14,655 bases of DNA from Candidatus Magasanikbacteria bacterium RIFOXYD12_FULL_33_17 (GTDB taxonomy: Bacteria; Patescibacteriota; Patescibacteriia; Magasanikbacterales; UBA922): the NCBI GenBank assembly GCA_001783255.1, contig MFRB01000129.1, forward strand, positions 1 to 14,655, written 5' to 3'. The translations under genes were made by a program, and so were the position numbers. Shown piece after piece: positions 6,555 to 13,508 of this stretch (positions are counted from its first letter, which is position 1; each line of letters opens with the position of its first letter). The notes below the pieces were generated by a model. The model made no database searches. It saw nothing but the letters and a program-made list of their open reading frames with translations, and was not told the origin of the DNA.

Positions 6555-7922
6555 TTAAATCAATCTATTATCCATATCCACCAAACTTTGATATTCCTCC
6601 AAAGTAATAAAATCATTTTTATTTTTGGCTTGTAACACCTCAGCTACTGATTTTTTATTATTGATAGCTTCTACTGTAGTATCTACATACATTTTATTCA
6701 AAGGGCTACTTTGCCAACCTTCCAAAACCTCCAGAAAAAGCAAAAATGATTCAGATTTCCAAGAGTTCAACTTTGACATTAGCATATCAGCGCACTTCTT
6801 TGGATCTTTGGCTAGACGACGATACTCTACCAAAGAAAAACTTTCCATCTCTTGTTTTGGCCCCATAGTCTTAGCTGAAAAACTACTTGGTGAAGCGACA
6901 TCATGCACCACAGTACTCGGGGTTGTATGAGAAAATGGTTTGGAAAAATCTTTTTCAGATAAAAATTCTATAGGCTTCTCAGTACGCATCAAATCATCCA
7001 ATCTAGACATACTATTAACTACTGGTTTTTCTATTTTTGTTTCAGCTTTTATTTCAGATGTATCCAAAGTTTTTTTCTTTTTTTCAAAAACTATTTCAAA
7101 CAAATTGTCCAAATTATTTTTGGAATTTTTTACATTTTTCAAAAAACGACTTGCTTGTTCACTATCTAATCCGAGACCACCATGATCAATATTTCTAGTT
7201 GCATAATCTAATAATTGATTATCATTTCTAATACCCTTTTGCCAAGAAATAACCAAAGACTTAGCACGATTTTTCAAATCATCAGTTACATCAGCATGTG
7301 GCATTTTGATATGTTCTTGTAAATCATGACCTTCTACATGAGGGACACCTTTTTTCTTCAATTTTTCGACTTCCGGAGCATCTACAGCCAACAATGATTC
7401 ACTATCAGAATTTTTCCATTCAAAATTAGCGGCCGCTTCATCCACAAAAATATCATGTACCGGAGTAAAAGTAGCCAATTCATGAGGGGTCTCAACCATC
7501 AAATTTTCGGTCATTTTTTTTTCAGGTTCTTTTACCAAAGTTACGGCTGGTTTTACTTTTTCAATTTCAAGAGCATTATAATTTGTGACTTGTGAATTGT
7601 TTGCCATGCCTGCCGGCAGGTAAGTTTCTTGTATCTTGTTACTTGTTTCGACAAAAGTTTGTTGTCTGTTATCTGTTGTCTGTTGTTTTTCTTCAATCTC
7701 ATGAACATTAACTTTTTTCTGTAAATCTTTCTTCATTTCACTTTCCAGATTCCTCTTTCCTCTTTCCTCATTCCCCACTTGCCCGCCTTGCATAGCACGC
7801 CTTGGGCTGTGGGATGGTTCCTCATTCCCCGCACGCATTTTTTTGAATTCATCAAGACTGACACGTACTTTGGTACCGTCGGCTTTTTTTATCAAAATTG
7901 TTTGTTGTTTATTGTCAGCCAT
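6555..7922 (-). CDS. Unknown soluble protein of the secretion-like cluster, invaded by short repeats
   Basis: This 455-residue protein belongs to no family I recognise and has no membrane segment. Residues 1-31 look like a compact conserved start (ILIKKADGTKVRVSLDEFKK). Residues of about 32-115 are low-complexity and encoded by a run of different 7-nt repeat arrays, a GC-rich segment and the palindrome CCTGCCGGCAGG; they look inserted. Residues 116-195 are acidic and probably disordered. Residues of about 196-285 (KMPHADVTDDLKNRAKSLVI, then HGGLGLDSEQASRFLKNVK) and 370-455 look like two helical domains. The ATG at 7922 is favoured because the conserved-looking N-terminus begins right there, although the DNA before it is a repeat array with no Shine-Dalgarno sequence. 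It sits 12 nt before prgI, so a cytoplasmic accessory role in the machine is likely but unproven. Confidence 0.75.
   Translation of the reverse strand: MADNKQQTILIKKADGTKVRVSLDEFKKMRAGNEEPSHSPRRAMQGGQVGNEERGKRNLESEMKKDLQKKVNVHEIEEKQQTTDNRQQTFVETSNKIQETYLPAGMANNSQVTNYNALEIEKVKPAVTLVKEPEKKMTENLMVETPHELATFTPVHDIFVDEAAANFEWKNSDSESLLAVDAPEVEKLKKKGVPHVEGHDLQEHIKMPHADVTDDLKNRAKSLVISWQKGIRNDNQLLDYATRNIDHGGLGLDSEQASRFLKNVKNSKNNLDNLFEIVFEKKKKTLDTSEIKAETKIEKPVVNSMSRLDDLMRTEKPIEFLSEKDFSKPFSHTTPSTVVHDVASPSSFSAKTMGPKQEMESFSLVEYRRLAKDPKKCADMLMSKLNSWKSESFLLFLEVLEGWQSSPLNKMYVDTTVEAINNKKSVAEVLQAKNKNDFITLEEYQSLVDMDNRLI
7583..7603 (-). repeat. 7-nt array inside the 455-aa gene, TTGTGAN family
   Basis: Three heptads at 7583 (TTGTGAC), 7590 (TTGTGAA) and 7597 (TTGTTTG). 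In the coding direction they give residues within NNSQVTN. Three units equal 21 nt, so the reading frame is kept. Confidence 0.65.
7609..7620. repeat. 12-bp GC-rich palindrome inside the 455-aa gene
   Basis: CCTGCCGGCAGG is a perfect palindrome and much richer in GC than the surrounding coding DNA. It lies between two 7-nt arrays and encodes LPAG. Confidence 0.7.
7625..7645 (-). repeat. 7-nt array inside the 455-aa gene, TNNCTTG family
   Basis: Three heptads at 7625 (TTTCTTG), 7632 (TATCTTG) and 7639 (TTACTTG). The next heptad at 7646 starts TTTC and then departs from the pattern. It encodes residues within SNKIQET. Confidence 0.7.
7657..7684 (-). repeat. 7-nt array inside the 455-aa gene, GTCTGTT family
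   Basis: Four heptads at 7657 (GTTTGTT), 7664 (GTCTGTT), 7671 (ATCTGTT) and 7678 (GTCTGTT). The encoded residues are Gln/Thr-rich (QQTTDNRQQT). Confidence 0.8.
7749..7776 (-). repeat. 7-nt array inside the 455-aa gene, TTTCCTC family
   Basis: Four heptads at 7749 (ATTCCTC), 7756 and 7763 (both TTTCCTC) and 7770 (ATTCCCC). Two more of the same family are at 7817 (GTTCCTC) and 7824 (ATTCCCC). The result is an exact 13-nt direct repeat, TTCCTCATTCCCC, at 7764-7776 and 7818-7830. Confidence 0.8.
7777..7817. repeat. GC-rich segment between 13-nt direct repeats
   Basis: About 41 nt with much higher GC than the gene around it lie between the two copies of TTCCTCATTCCCC. CGCCTTG occurs twice (7784-7790 and 7798-7804), 14 nt apart, i.e. 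two 7-nt units. It encodes SHSPRRAMQGGQV, unlike the rest of the protein. Confidence 0.6.
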
Positions 7923-7935
7923 ACGTGTTACGTGA
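7922..7935 (-). repeat. Two 7-nt units of the (A/T)CACGTA family at a start codon
   Basis: TACGTGT (7922-7928) and TACGTGA (7929-7935). On the minus strand the 14 bases TCACGTAACACGTA are identical to 1761-1774 near dsbB. They occupy the place of a ribosome binding site before the 455-aa gene and share the A of its ATG. Confidence 0.75.
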
Positions 7936-8007
7936 AGTGATCAAAAACCACTTACAATTTAAAATTTATCTAAAAATAACAAAATCAAATGAAATTTTTT
8001 TTCACAA

Positions 8008-9036
8008 TCAACTTTGTTGTAATAAATCATCATCCCAAATAAACTTACCAGCATCCTCATCAAACATATATAATTCTTCTATTTTTTCATCATTATTTTC
8101 TTCAGCTAACTGTGATAATTTTGCCAAAACTTCTTCAATAGGCTGTAATTCACCAGTATCGTCGTAAGAGAATTGTTGTTCAAGCTCTGATTTGATATCG
8201 ACGTAAGAGAAAACAGCAATTTCCTTTTCTAATAATTTATTTTCTTCTTCTAATTTTTTGTTTACTTCATCAATAACAGGATTGCCATTCAATTTAAAAT
8301 AAGAATCAAATAACAATTCAGAAATCTCAACCTCTTTTTCAGAAGGCAAAAATTCAACAGTATCTAGATAATAAGGACGGAACTTTTCAATACCTTCTCC
8401 ATCAGACAAAAATCTAAAAAAATCCAAAACATTATTTATTCTAGCCACTTTTTGTTCAGAAGATTTGAACATAAAAAAATCATTTTTTGACAAATATTCT
8501 TCTATACTACCAATTATAGCTGCCCTCTGAATTTTTTCTTCGTCAGTTAAGTTACCAGCTTCTACATCCAATTTTAGGGCTACAAGATCTTTGATACTCA
8601 GACCTTTTTCATAATCAAACGGTAAATTTGATTTTACTATTTTTTCTCCTATAATTTTGTGAATTCTAGTTTGTTCTTTGTCTTCTGATATATAAGTCAT
8701 CAAATAGTCCGTGTACAAATACACTACAGAAAAATCTAAATAAAAACCCATCATAAAAGTATATGGCAAGATAGAAGCCATTTGTTCTGGTTTTAGACGA
8801 TCAAAATTCTTAAAAAATACAATAGAATACCATTTGAAAAATGTATCATGCAAACCCAAAATAATATTTAGATCAAAATTAGTTTTTTGGAAAAAATCAT
8901 CCCAAAGTAAAAATAACTCATAAGAATATTTTTCATCATACAAATAATCATAGACAACCGAAGAAATACTTGAAAGTTCCTCTTCTGTCAAATTTCTAGG
9001 TACTTTGATAATTTTTAAAATTTCTGAAAATTCCAT
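8008..9036 (-). CDS. Unknown acidic helical protein of the secretion-like cluster
   Basis: This 342-residue protein has no family I can name. It is acidic and predicted helical by eye. The first 170 residues are rich in aromatic residues (for example YDYLYDEKYSYELFLLWDDFF, and a less polar stretch MGFYLDFSVVYLYTDYLMTY), but I see no clear membrane helix. A short coiled coil with E/K/L heptads (NKKLEEENKLLEKEI) lies near residue 265. The tail is very acidic and ends FIWDDDLLQQS. It begins 25 nt after the VirB6-like gene and is followed, 85 nt later, by the 455-aa gene, so it should be co-expressed with the machine. A cytoplasmic adaptor or chaperone role is possible, but nothing in the sequence proves it. 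It ends in TGA. There is no visible Shine-Dalgarno sequence. Confidence 0.7.
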   Translation of the reverse strand: MEFSEILKIIKVPRNLTEEELSSISSVVYDYLYDEKYSYELFLLWDDFFQKTNFDLNIILGLHDTFFKWYSIVFFKNFDRLKPEQMASILPYTFMMGFYLDFSVVYLYTDYLMTYISEDKEQTRIHKIIGEKIVKSNLPFDYEKGLSIKDLVALKLDVEAGNLTDEEKIQRAAIIGSIEEYLSKNDFFMFKSSEQKVARINNVLDFFRFLSDGEGIEKFRPYYLDTVEFLPSEKEVEISELLFDSYFKLNGNPVIDEVNKKLEEENKLLEKEIAVFSYVDIKSELEQQFSYDDTGELQPIEEVLAKLSQLAEENNDEKIEELYMFDEDAGKFIWDDDLLQQS

Positions 9037-9061
9037 AAACTATTTTCTATGATTAATATTT

Positions 9062-12000
9062 CTACATCTTAAAACCTGAAGAACTAGCCAAAGATCTAAG
9101 AGCTGGTATCGACATAGTATCAGCACCAGGGACTCCCCAACTCTTGTACAAAGCACGAAGTGAACGTAAAGCATTGTCTCTAATATTAGCAGAGCCTCCA
9201 TTTTGAGCACTATTAGTCATGTCACTCAAAACTTTTGACCAAGTTTGACTAATACGTCCTGAAGGCATATGCAATTTACCATCAGTTCTATCATATATAG
9301 AAGCACCATAACCTTTGGAACCAGCCAAATATCTAAGCTTAACATCTCCCATAGAACTAATCGCTTGTGAACTCAAGTTGGCAATACTAAGTACAGATTC
9401 TCTAGCTCTTTCATGTTGAAAATCAACAGCATGACCTTGTGAATTGGTAACCATAAATGAACGACCATCAGTTGAAGTACTAAGATTGAAGTTGGCAGCC
9501 ATCGTACTCAAATAATCTTCCATAATTTTTTGTGAACCATCAATATTTTCACCAGTACCAAGACTACCTTTGTTACCACTTCCAGTACCCACACCAGAAA
9601 CCATTGCTTTGGTAAAGCCAACTACTTTTGTACCATTGGCATTTACACCTTCTACTACTTGATGATAATGATGTGAATTACCATTATTAGCAGATTTTTC
9701 CATACCATGTTGCAAAGTTCTCATCAACACACCTTCTTTTTCTTTTAGACGTTTTCGAAAAATTTCTTGAACACCTGACATATCTCTATCAATGACACCT
9801 CTATCCATACCAGTAAGAGCACCAAGTGCTAAGGTAGCAGTATTTTGCATATTATTTTCTAGACCTGCATATGATTCATCACCCAATTCTTCTACCATAT
9901 AATGTCTAAATTCATTAGCAAAAGCATTGAACTCACCTTGATCCATAATACTTGATAATACAGCAGCTTGTCTTTGACTAGCATTTTTCAAGACATCTTT
10001 TTCTTGAGCAGTCAAAGTACCTAGCTTTTCTTTTGCACCCAAATTTTTGATTTCTTTTACATTTCTTTTCATTTCTGCCATTCTTTCATCATAGGTAAGA
10101 TTTTGAAATTCTTTCATACTATCAGCAATCTTTGATCTCTGATAATTTCTTTCTTCATCCATAGTCTTACCTTCCAAACCACGCAAAACATCTGACATAC
10201 GAAGGGTCAACTTTTCTTCTTCACCTTTGTATTTGTTGGCACTACGAGAAGCAGATTTAGTAGCATAAAAAGAGCGCAACTTGGTCCAAGATTTATGTTT
10301 TGGATCTTTTACGACAGACTCAAGGACATTGGCTCTTTCGTAATCTGACATATTATCTACCAAAGCTGCTTTGGTATCTGCAGTAACAATTTCAGAAATA
10401 TCACCATTTTCTGTTTGTGCTTTTTGGATAGCTTCTTCTCTTGGTTTGAAATGGACATCCACTTCAGCAGTTATTTCTTTTTTTACATCATCTTTTATCA
10501 TTTCAGCAGAAGCATAGTCTTCTATCTCTTTTTTTCTTTCATCTAACAATTTTCCCTCCTTATCATAAAAATGTTTTTGTACATCTTCTTGAGCTAATTC
10601 CTCTTTTTCAGATTGTGTGCGACGTTGACTCTTTGAACGTTTACTATCTTCATCTTCTATTTTTGCAAGGGCGTCTTTCCTCACTCTTTCTTGTTCATCA
10701 GCAACAAATTTATCTTCAAACTCTTGTTTTTTCTTTTTTGCTAAATCATCTCTATATTTTGTTTTAGAAAAATCTAAAGTACTATTATAATGTTTCAAAA
10801 CTTTTTGTTTTATTTTAGCCTTAGCATCCTCTACTGAACTACCATCTTTTGTCAATTCTTTAATGACTACTTCTCGTTTCTCATTTTTTTCTTTTTCTTG
10901 TTCATCAGTAGCTATTGCAGTAGCTTTATCCAAAGTGTTGCCTTCCTTTACTAAGGCATTTATTCTTGTTTGTTTTTTTTGTCTCTTATCTTCAAAAAAC
11001 TTACCAGCAGCCGTCGAAAAATCAAGACTTCCTATTTCTTTTACAGCTTTTTCTTCTAAACGATTACGATCAACTTCGCTCAATTTTTCTGGATCTTTTT
11101 TTTCTTCTTTAGCCAGTTCACTTACCCTTTTAGAAATTTTATTTTTTCTAAAATCTTCTGCAAACTGTAAAATCTCTGCTTGAGTGAATTCATCTATTCC
11201 TTCCATTTGTCCTTTTATATACTCAGCCAAAGCTTCTTCATTGGCTTTATCCAATTCATTTCTTTGTCTTGATAAACTAGCCAAATTCATTTTGCTGAAG
11301 GTTTCATTTATAGTTTCTTTCATAGTATTTTCAGCATCAGCATTTTTCATGACTTGGGTACGATGACGCATATAAGACAAACCACTCATAGCCTTTTGTT
11401 CCAAAGCGACAACATCACCCTCACCCAAACCAGAGGCCTTGGCCAAAGTTTCAATTCTTTCACCTTTTAGATTAGCGATTTCAGCAAGTTTCTTTTCTTT
11501 TTCATCAGGGTCAGTTTCTTCATAGGCTTCTTTTTCCAAAATTTTTACCTTTGCTTCAATACTATCAGCATTAGCAACATCTCTTTTTACTGCTTCTAAT
11601 TCTTTACGCTTCTTTTCTTTTTCATCAGGGTCAGTTTCTTCATCGGCTTCTTTTTGTAATTTTGCGATATTTTTGGCAGTAGCTTCATTGAGAAGTTTCC
11701 CTTGTTTTTCTTCAAATTTTGCTTTATCACCACCAAAAAGATCAAGCTCAGCTTTTATTTGTAAATCTCTATAATCTTCTTTGGCCTCAGCAGCAGCAGC
11801 ATTAGCCTTAGCTTCTTGTTTTGCTATTTTGTCATAACTAGGAGCTAACCAACCAGAAATACCACCACCCCTTTCCATAATTTCTCTCTTTTTTTCTTTT
11901 TTGTATTGCTCAAGTCTATCTATAGCAGCTTCTCTTCTAATACCCGCATTTCCTAACCACTGAGCACCACTCCATTTTTTGACAAATTTTCCAGCTTTGG

Positions 12001-13213
12001 TATCCATAACTGCGGCTGAAGTCAATTTTCCATAATCCCCCGCAAATTTCTTTCCTTTTTCAACACCCTTACCCACCAACCATCTACCCGCAGCATAACC
12101 ACTAGCAATCGTCGCAACTTTCTTAGCATAACCTTCTACTGCATTCAACATACCAGCACCAGTTGCACCACTTTCTCTAGTCATCTTCAAACCAATCATC
12201 AAAAAGATAAGAGCCAAAATATAATTGGACATATTTTCCCAAGTAGAAACACTAGTCAAAGAAACAGACAAAGCATCGCTACTTTGTTGTAAAGGAATAG
12301 TATTGCCTTGTTTTATTTCACTCATGATTTGCCCTGTACCCAAAGTTGCAAAAGCCAACCATAAGAAAAAGACCATCACAGGCGCGACAATAACATGTTG
12401 CATGAACTCCGTCCACCACTTTTGAGAATATTTTTCTCCATTTGGCAAAGCAGACATAAGATAAGCCAATGGTGACAAGATTATAAGAGCCCACAAGACA
12501 ACAACACGTAAAGCCATAACCACAACATAAGAACCCATCACTACAGCTGTACCCACAGCAAACAAAAAAGCTACGAAAGAAGCTACGAAAATCGAAGAGG
12601 TAGCTGATTGCATACTGTCTCCGATGTTCTTACCCGTAATTATATTAGTAATCTCACCCAGACTAAACATGTTCATCAAGTTACCACCAGCACTAGCAGA
12701 TACAGCATTCAAAAAAGTAATAGTAAAAATATGAGCAGCATCAATAATAATCTGAGCAATAAGATTACTAAAATTGATAAGTATCGCCATTATTACCAAT
12801 TTGACCAAGCCTTTTTTCCATTCATATTTTTCAACACCTAGAATAGTCGCAAAAGCAATGACCAAAAGTGAAACAACAAAAAACATATTCGCCACATCAC
12901 GTACCATCACCCAACCAAGTTTCACCACACTCACATCTATATAATTGTTGTAACTAGCAAGAGTAATAAAATAACGTAAGAAAAAAATAGTCAAAGCCAT
13001 AGCGACAGTAGCAAGACCTAATAACATACTAGAAATAGCTTCTACTATCCATTCAACAAATCCAGCATGTACATATTTGGTAGATAACGCAAAAAATACT
13101 ACTAGTAAAAAAACAAAAAACACCTGATAGTTATATCCGGATAATCTCTGTGGTAAAATTTTGCTTACCAAGGCTTTTATTTTGTTCAATTGTTCTAAAA
13201 CAAAACGACTCAT
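9062..13213 (-). CDS. VirB6/TrbL-like polytopic membrane protein with very long coiled-coil tail
   Basis: The protein has 1383 residues. The first 345 carry about seven or eight membrane segments (near 29-48, 56-86, 100-126, 136-168, 205-233, 234-256, 272-292 and 329-345). They include the motif GWVMVRDVANMFFVVSLLVIA followed by INFSNL, seen in the VirB6/TrbL-like proteins of CPR secretion clusters. Residues of about 360-425 are Gly/Ala/Lys-rich. Residues of about 425-1080 are a highly charged Glu/Lys/Asp/Ala-rich region expected to form long coiled coils. The last 270 residues return to a normal, Gly/Ser-rich, folded-looking composition ending ALRSLASSSGFKM. VirB6 forms the inner-membrane channel base that contacts the substrate. 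Ordinary VirB6 proteins have roughly 300 residues, so the soluble tail here is the striking part. It is the first gene of the run, with a promoter candidate 35 nt upstream. Confidence 0.85.
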   Translation of the reverse strand: MSRFVLEQLNKIKALVSKILPQRLSGYNYQVFFVFLLVVFFALSTKYVHAGFVEWIVEAISSMLLGLATVAMALTIFFLRYFITLASYNNYIDVSVVKLGWVMVRDVANMFFVVSLLVIAFATILGVEKYEWKKGLVKLVIMAILINFSNLIAQIIIDAAHIFTITFLNAVSASAGGNLMNMFSLGEITNIITGKNIGDSMQSATSSIFVASFVAFLFAVGTAVVMGSYVVVMALRVVVLWALIILSPLAYLMSALPNGEKYSQKWWTEFMQHVIVAPVMVFFLWLAFATLGTGQIMSEIKQGNTIPLQQSSDALSVSLTSVSTWENMSNYILALIFLMIGLKMTRESGATGAGMLNAVEGYAKKVATIASGYAAGRWLVGKGVEKGKKFAGDYGKLTSAAVMDTKAGKFVKKWSGAQWLGNAGIRREAAIDRLEQYKKEKKREIMERGGGISGWLAPSYDKIAKQEAKANAAAAEAKEDYRDLQIKAELDLFGGDKAKFEEKQGKLLNEATAKNIAKLQKEADEETDPDEKEKKRKELEAVKRDVANADSIEAKVKILEKEAYEETDPDEKEKKLAEIANLKGERIETLAKASGLGEGDVVALEQKAMSGLSYMRHRTQVMKNADAENTMKETINETFSKMNLASLSRQRNELDKANEEALAEYIKGQMEGIDEFTQAEILQFAEDFRKNKISKRVSELAKEEKKDPEKLSEVDRNRLEEKAVKEIGSLDFSTAAGKFFEDKRQKKQTRINALVKEGNTLDKATAIATDEQEKEKNEKREVVIKELTKDGSSVEDAKAKIKQKVLKHYNSTLDFSKTKYRDDLAKKKKQEFEDKFVADEQERVRKDALAKIEDEDSKRSKSQRRTQSEKEELAQEDVQKHFYDKEGKLLDERKKEIEDYASAEMIKDDVKKEITAEVDVHFKPREEAIQKAQTENGDISEIVTADTKAALVDNMSDYERANVLESVVKDPKHKSWTKLRSFYATKSASRSANKYKGEEEKLTLRMSDVLRGLEGKTMDEERNYQRSKIADSMKEFQNLTYDERMAEMKRNVKEIKNLGAKEKLGTLTAQEKDVLKNASQRQAAVLSSIMDQGEFNAFANEFRHYMVEELGDESYAGLENNMQNTATLALGALTGMDRGVIDRDMSGVQEIFRKRLKEKEGVLMRTLQHGMEKSANNGNSHHYHQVVEGVNANGTKVVGFTKAMVSGVGTGSGNKGSLGTGENIDGSQKIMEDYLSTMAANFNLSTSTDGRSFMVTNSQGHAVDFQHERARESVLSIANLSSQAISSMGDVKLRYLAGSKGYGASIYDRTDGKLHMPSGRISQTWSKVLSDMTNSAQNGGSANIRDNALRSLRALYKSWGVPGADTMSIPALRSLASSSGFKM
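11491..11535 (-). repeat. 45-nt intragenic direct repeat, copy 1
   Basis: It differs from 11611-11655 at a single base (11524, a versus c) and lies exactly 120 nt from it. It encodes the second KEAYEETDPDEKEKK of the VirB6-like tail. The flanking DNA is not similarly conserved. Confidence 0.85.
11611..11655 (-). repeat. 45-nt intragenic direct repeat, copy 2
   Basis: Partner of 11491-11535. It encodes the first KEADEETDPDEKEKK of the VirB6-like tail, 40 residues before the other copy. Confidence 0.85.
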
Positions 13214-13248
13214 GTTTTCTAGGTTAGCCGTTTATAAAACTCATCCTT

Positions 13249-13257
13249 ATTATAACA
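13249..13257 (-). promoter_or_regulatory. Extended -10 promoter candidate for the secretion-like run
   Basis: Read on the minus strand, TGTTATAAT gives a perfect -10 box with TG extension, 35 nt before the ATG of the VirB6-like gene. No good -35 box is present at 16-18 nt. The same nine bases form the -10 of the promoter at 776-805. Confidence 0.5.
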
Positions 13258-13294
13258 TATATTGAGTAAAAGTTATAATATGCGAAAGGTGGTA

Positions 13295-13303
13295 TTATCC
13301 ACA
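13295..13303 (+). other. Single consensus DnaA-box-like site
   Basis: TTATCCACA matches the E. coli DnaA box exactly. It is alone, lies next to a very AT-rich stretch, and is not near dnaA in this window. A chance match is quite possible. Confidence 0.2.
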
Positions 13304-13310
13304 CCGTGAT

Positions 13311-13451
13311 AATTTTGAAATTTTAGAATTTTCAATTTTAAAACAATGACAAAATGTTTTAATTTTTCAATTTTTTATATGACAATATACATTTTAAAAT
13401 TTAGAAATTGATAAATTATTTTAAAATTTGAAATTTGAAATTCAAAATTAA
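13311..13451. repeat. AT-rich, roughly 7-nt-periodic intergenic sequence
   Basis: The gap between the VirB6-like gene and asnS (13214-13508, 295 nt) contains no gene. Most of it is built of A/T words that tend to recur every 7 nt. The clearest units are AAAATTT, GAAATTT and GAAATTC at 13423, 13430 and 13437, and TCAATTT at 13332 and 13367 (35 nt apart). The low complexity makes the periodicity less certain than at the other sites. Confidence 0.5.
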
Positions 13452-13477
13452 AAACGCCCTTTATAAAAAGGACGTTT
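13451..13477 (-). terminator. Intrinsic terminator of asnS
   Basis: Arms 13452-13462 and 13467-13477 enclose a 4-nt loop. The single mismatch on the plus strand becomes a G-U pair in minus-strand RNA. The hairpin is followed there by a U-run. It lies 31 nt after the asnS stop. Confidence 0.8.
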
Positions 13478-13508
13478 CATATTACAAAACTAATTTAAAA
13501 CAAAACAA

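Noticed and set aside
6625..7185. Two plus-strand reading frames inside the 455-aa gene
   Set aside because: Serine/phenylalanine-rich shadows of the minus-strand gene, with no domain or start context.
7583..7776. The short arrays as a CRISPR or as coding amino-acid repeats
   Set aside because: Units are only 7 nt with no spacers, and 7 nt does not give an amino-acid period.
1941..8010. Alternative genetic code with UGA as glycine, as in some CPR lineages
   Set aside because: UGA ends comFC and the 342-aa gene at sensible places, and no UGA occurs inside the conserved genes.
7898..8167. Plus-strand 89-codon frame across the gap between two cluster genes
   Set aside because: It overlaps the ends of both minus-strand genes, and its sequence is serine-rich and shadow-like.
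10863..11366. Plus-strand reading frames opposite the VirB6-like coiled coil
   Set aside because: They are antisense shadows of Glu/Lys-rich codons, which read as Ser/Phe-rich on the other strand.
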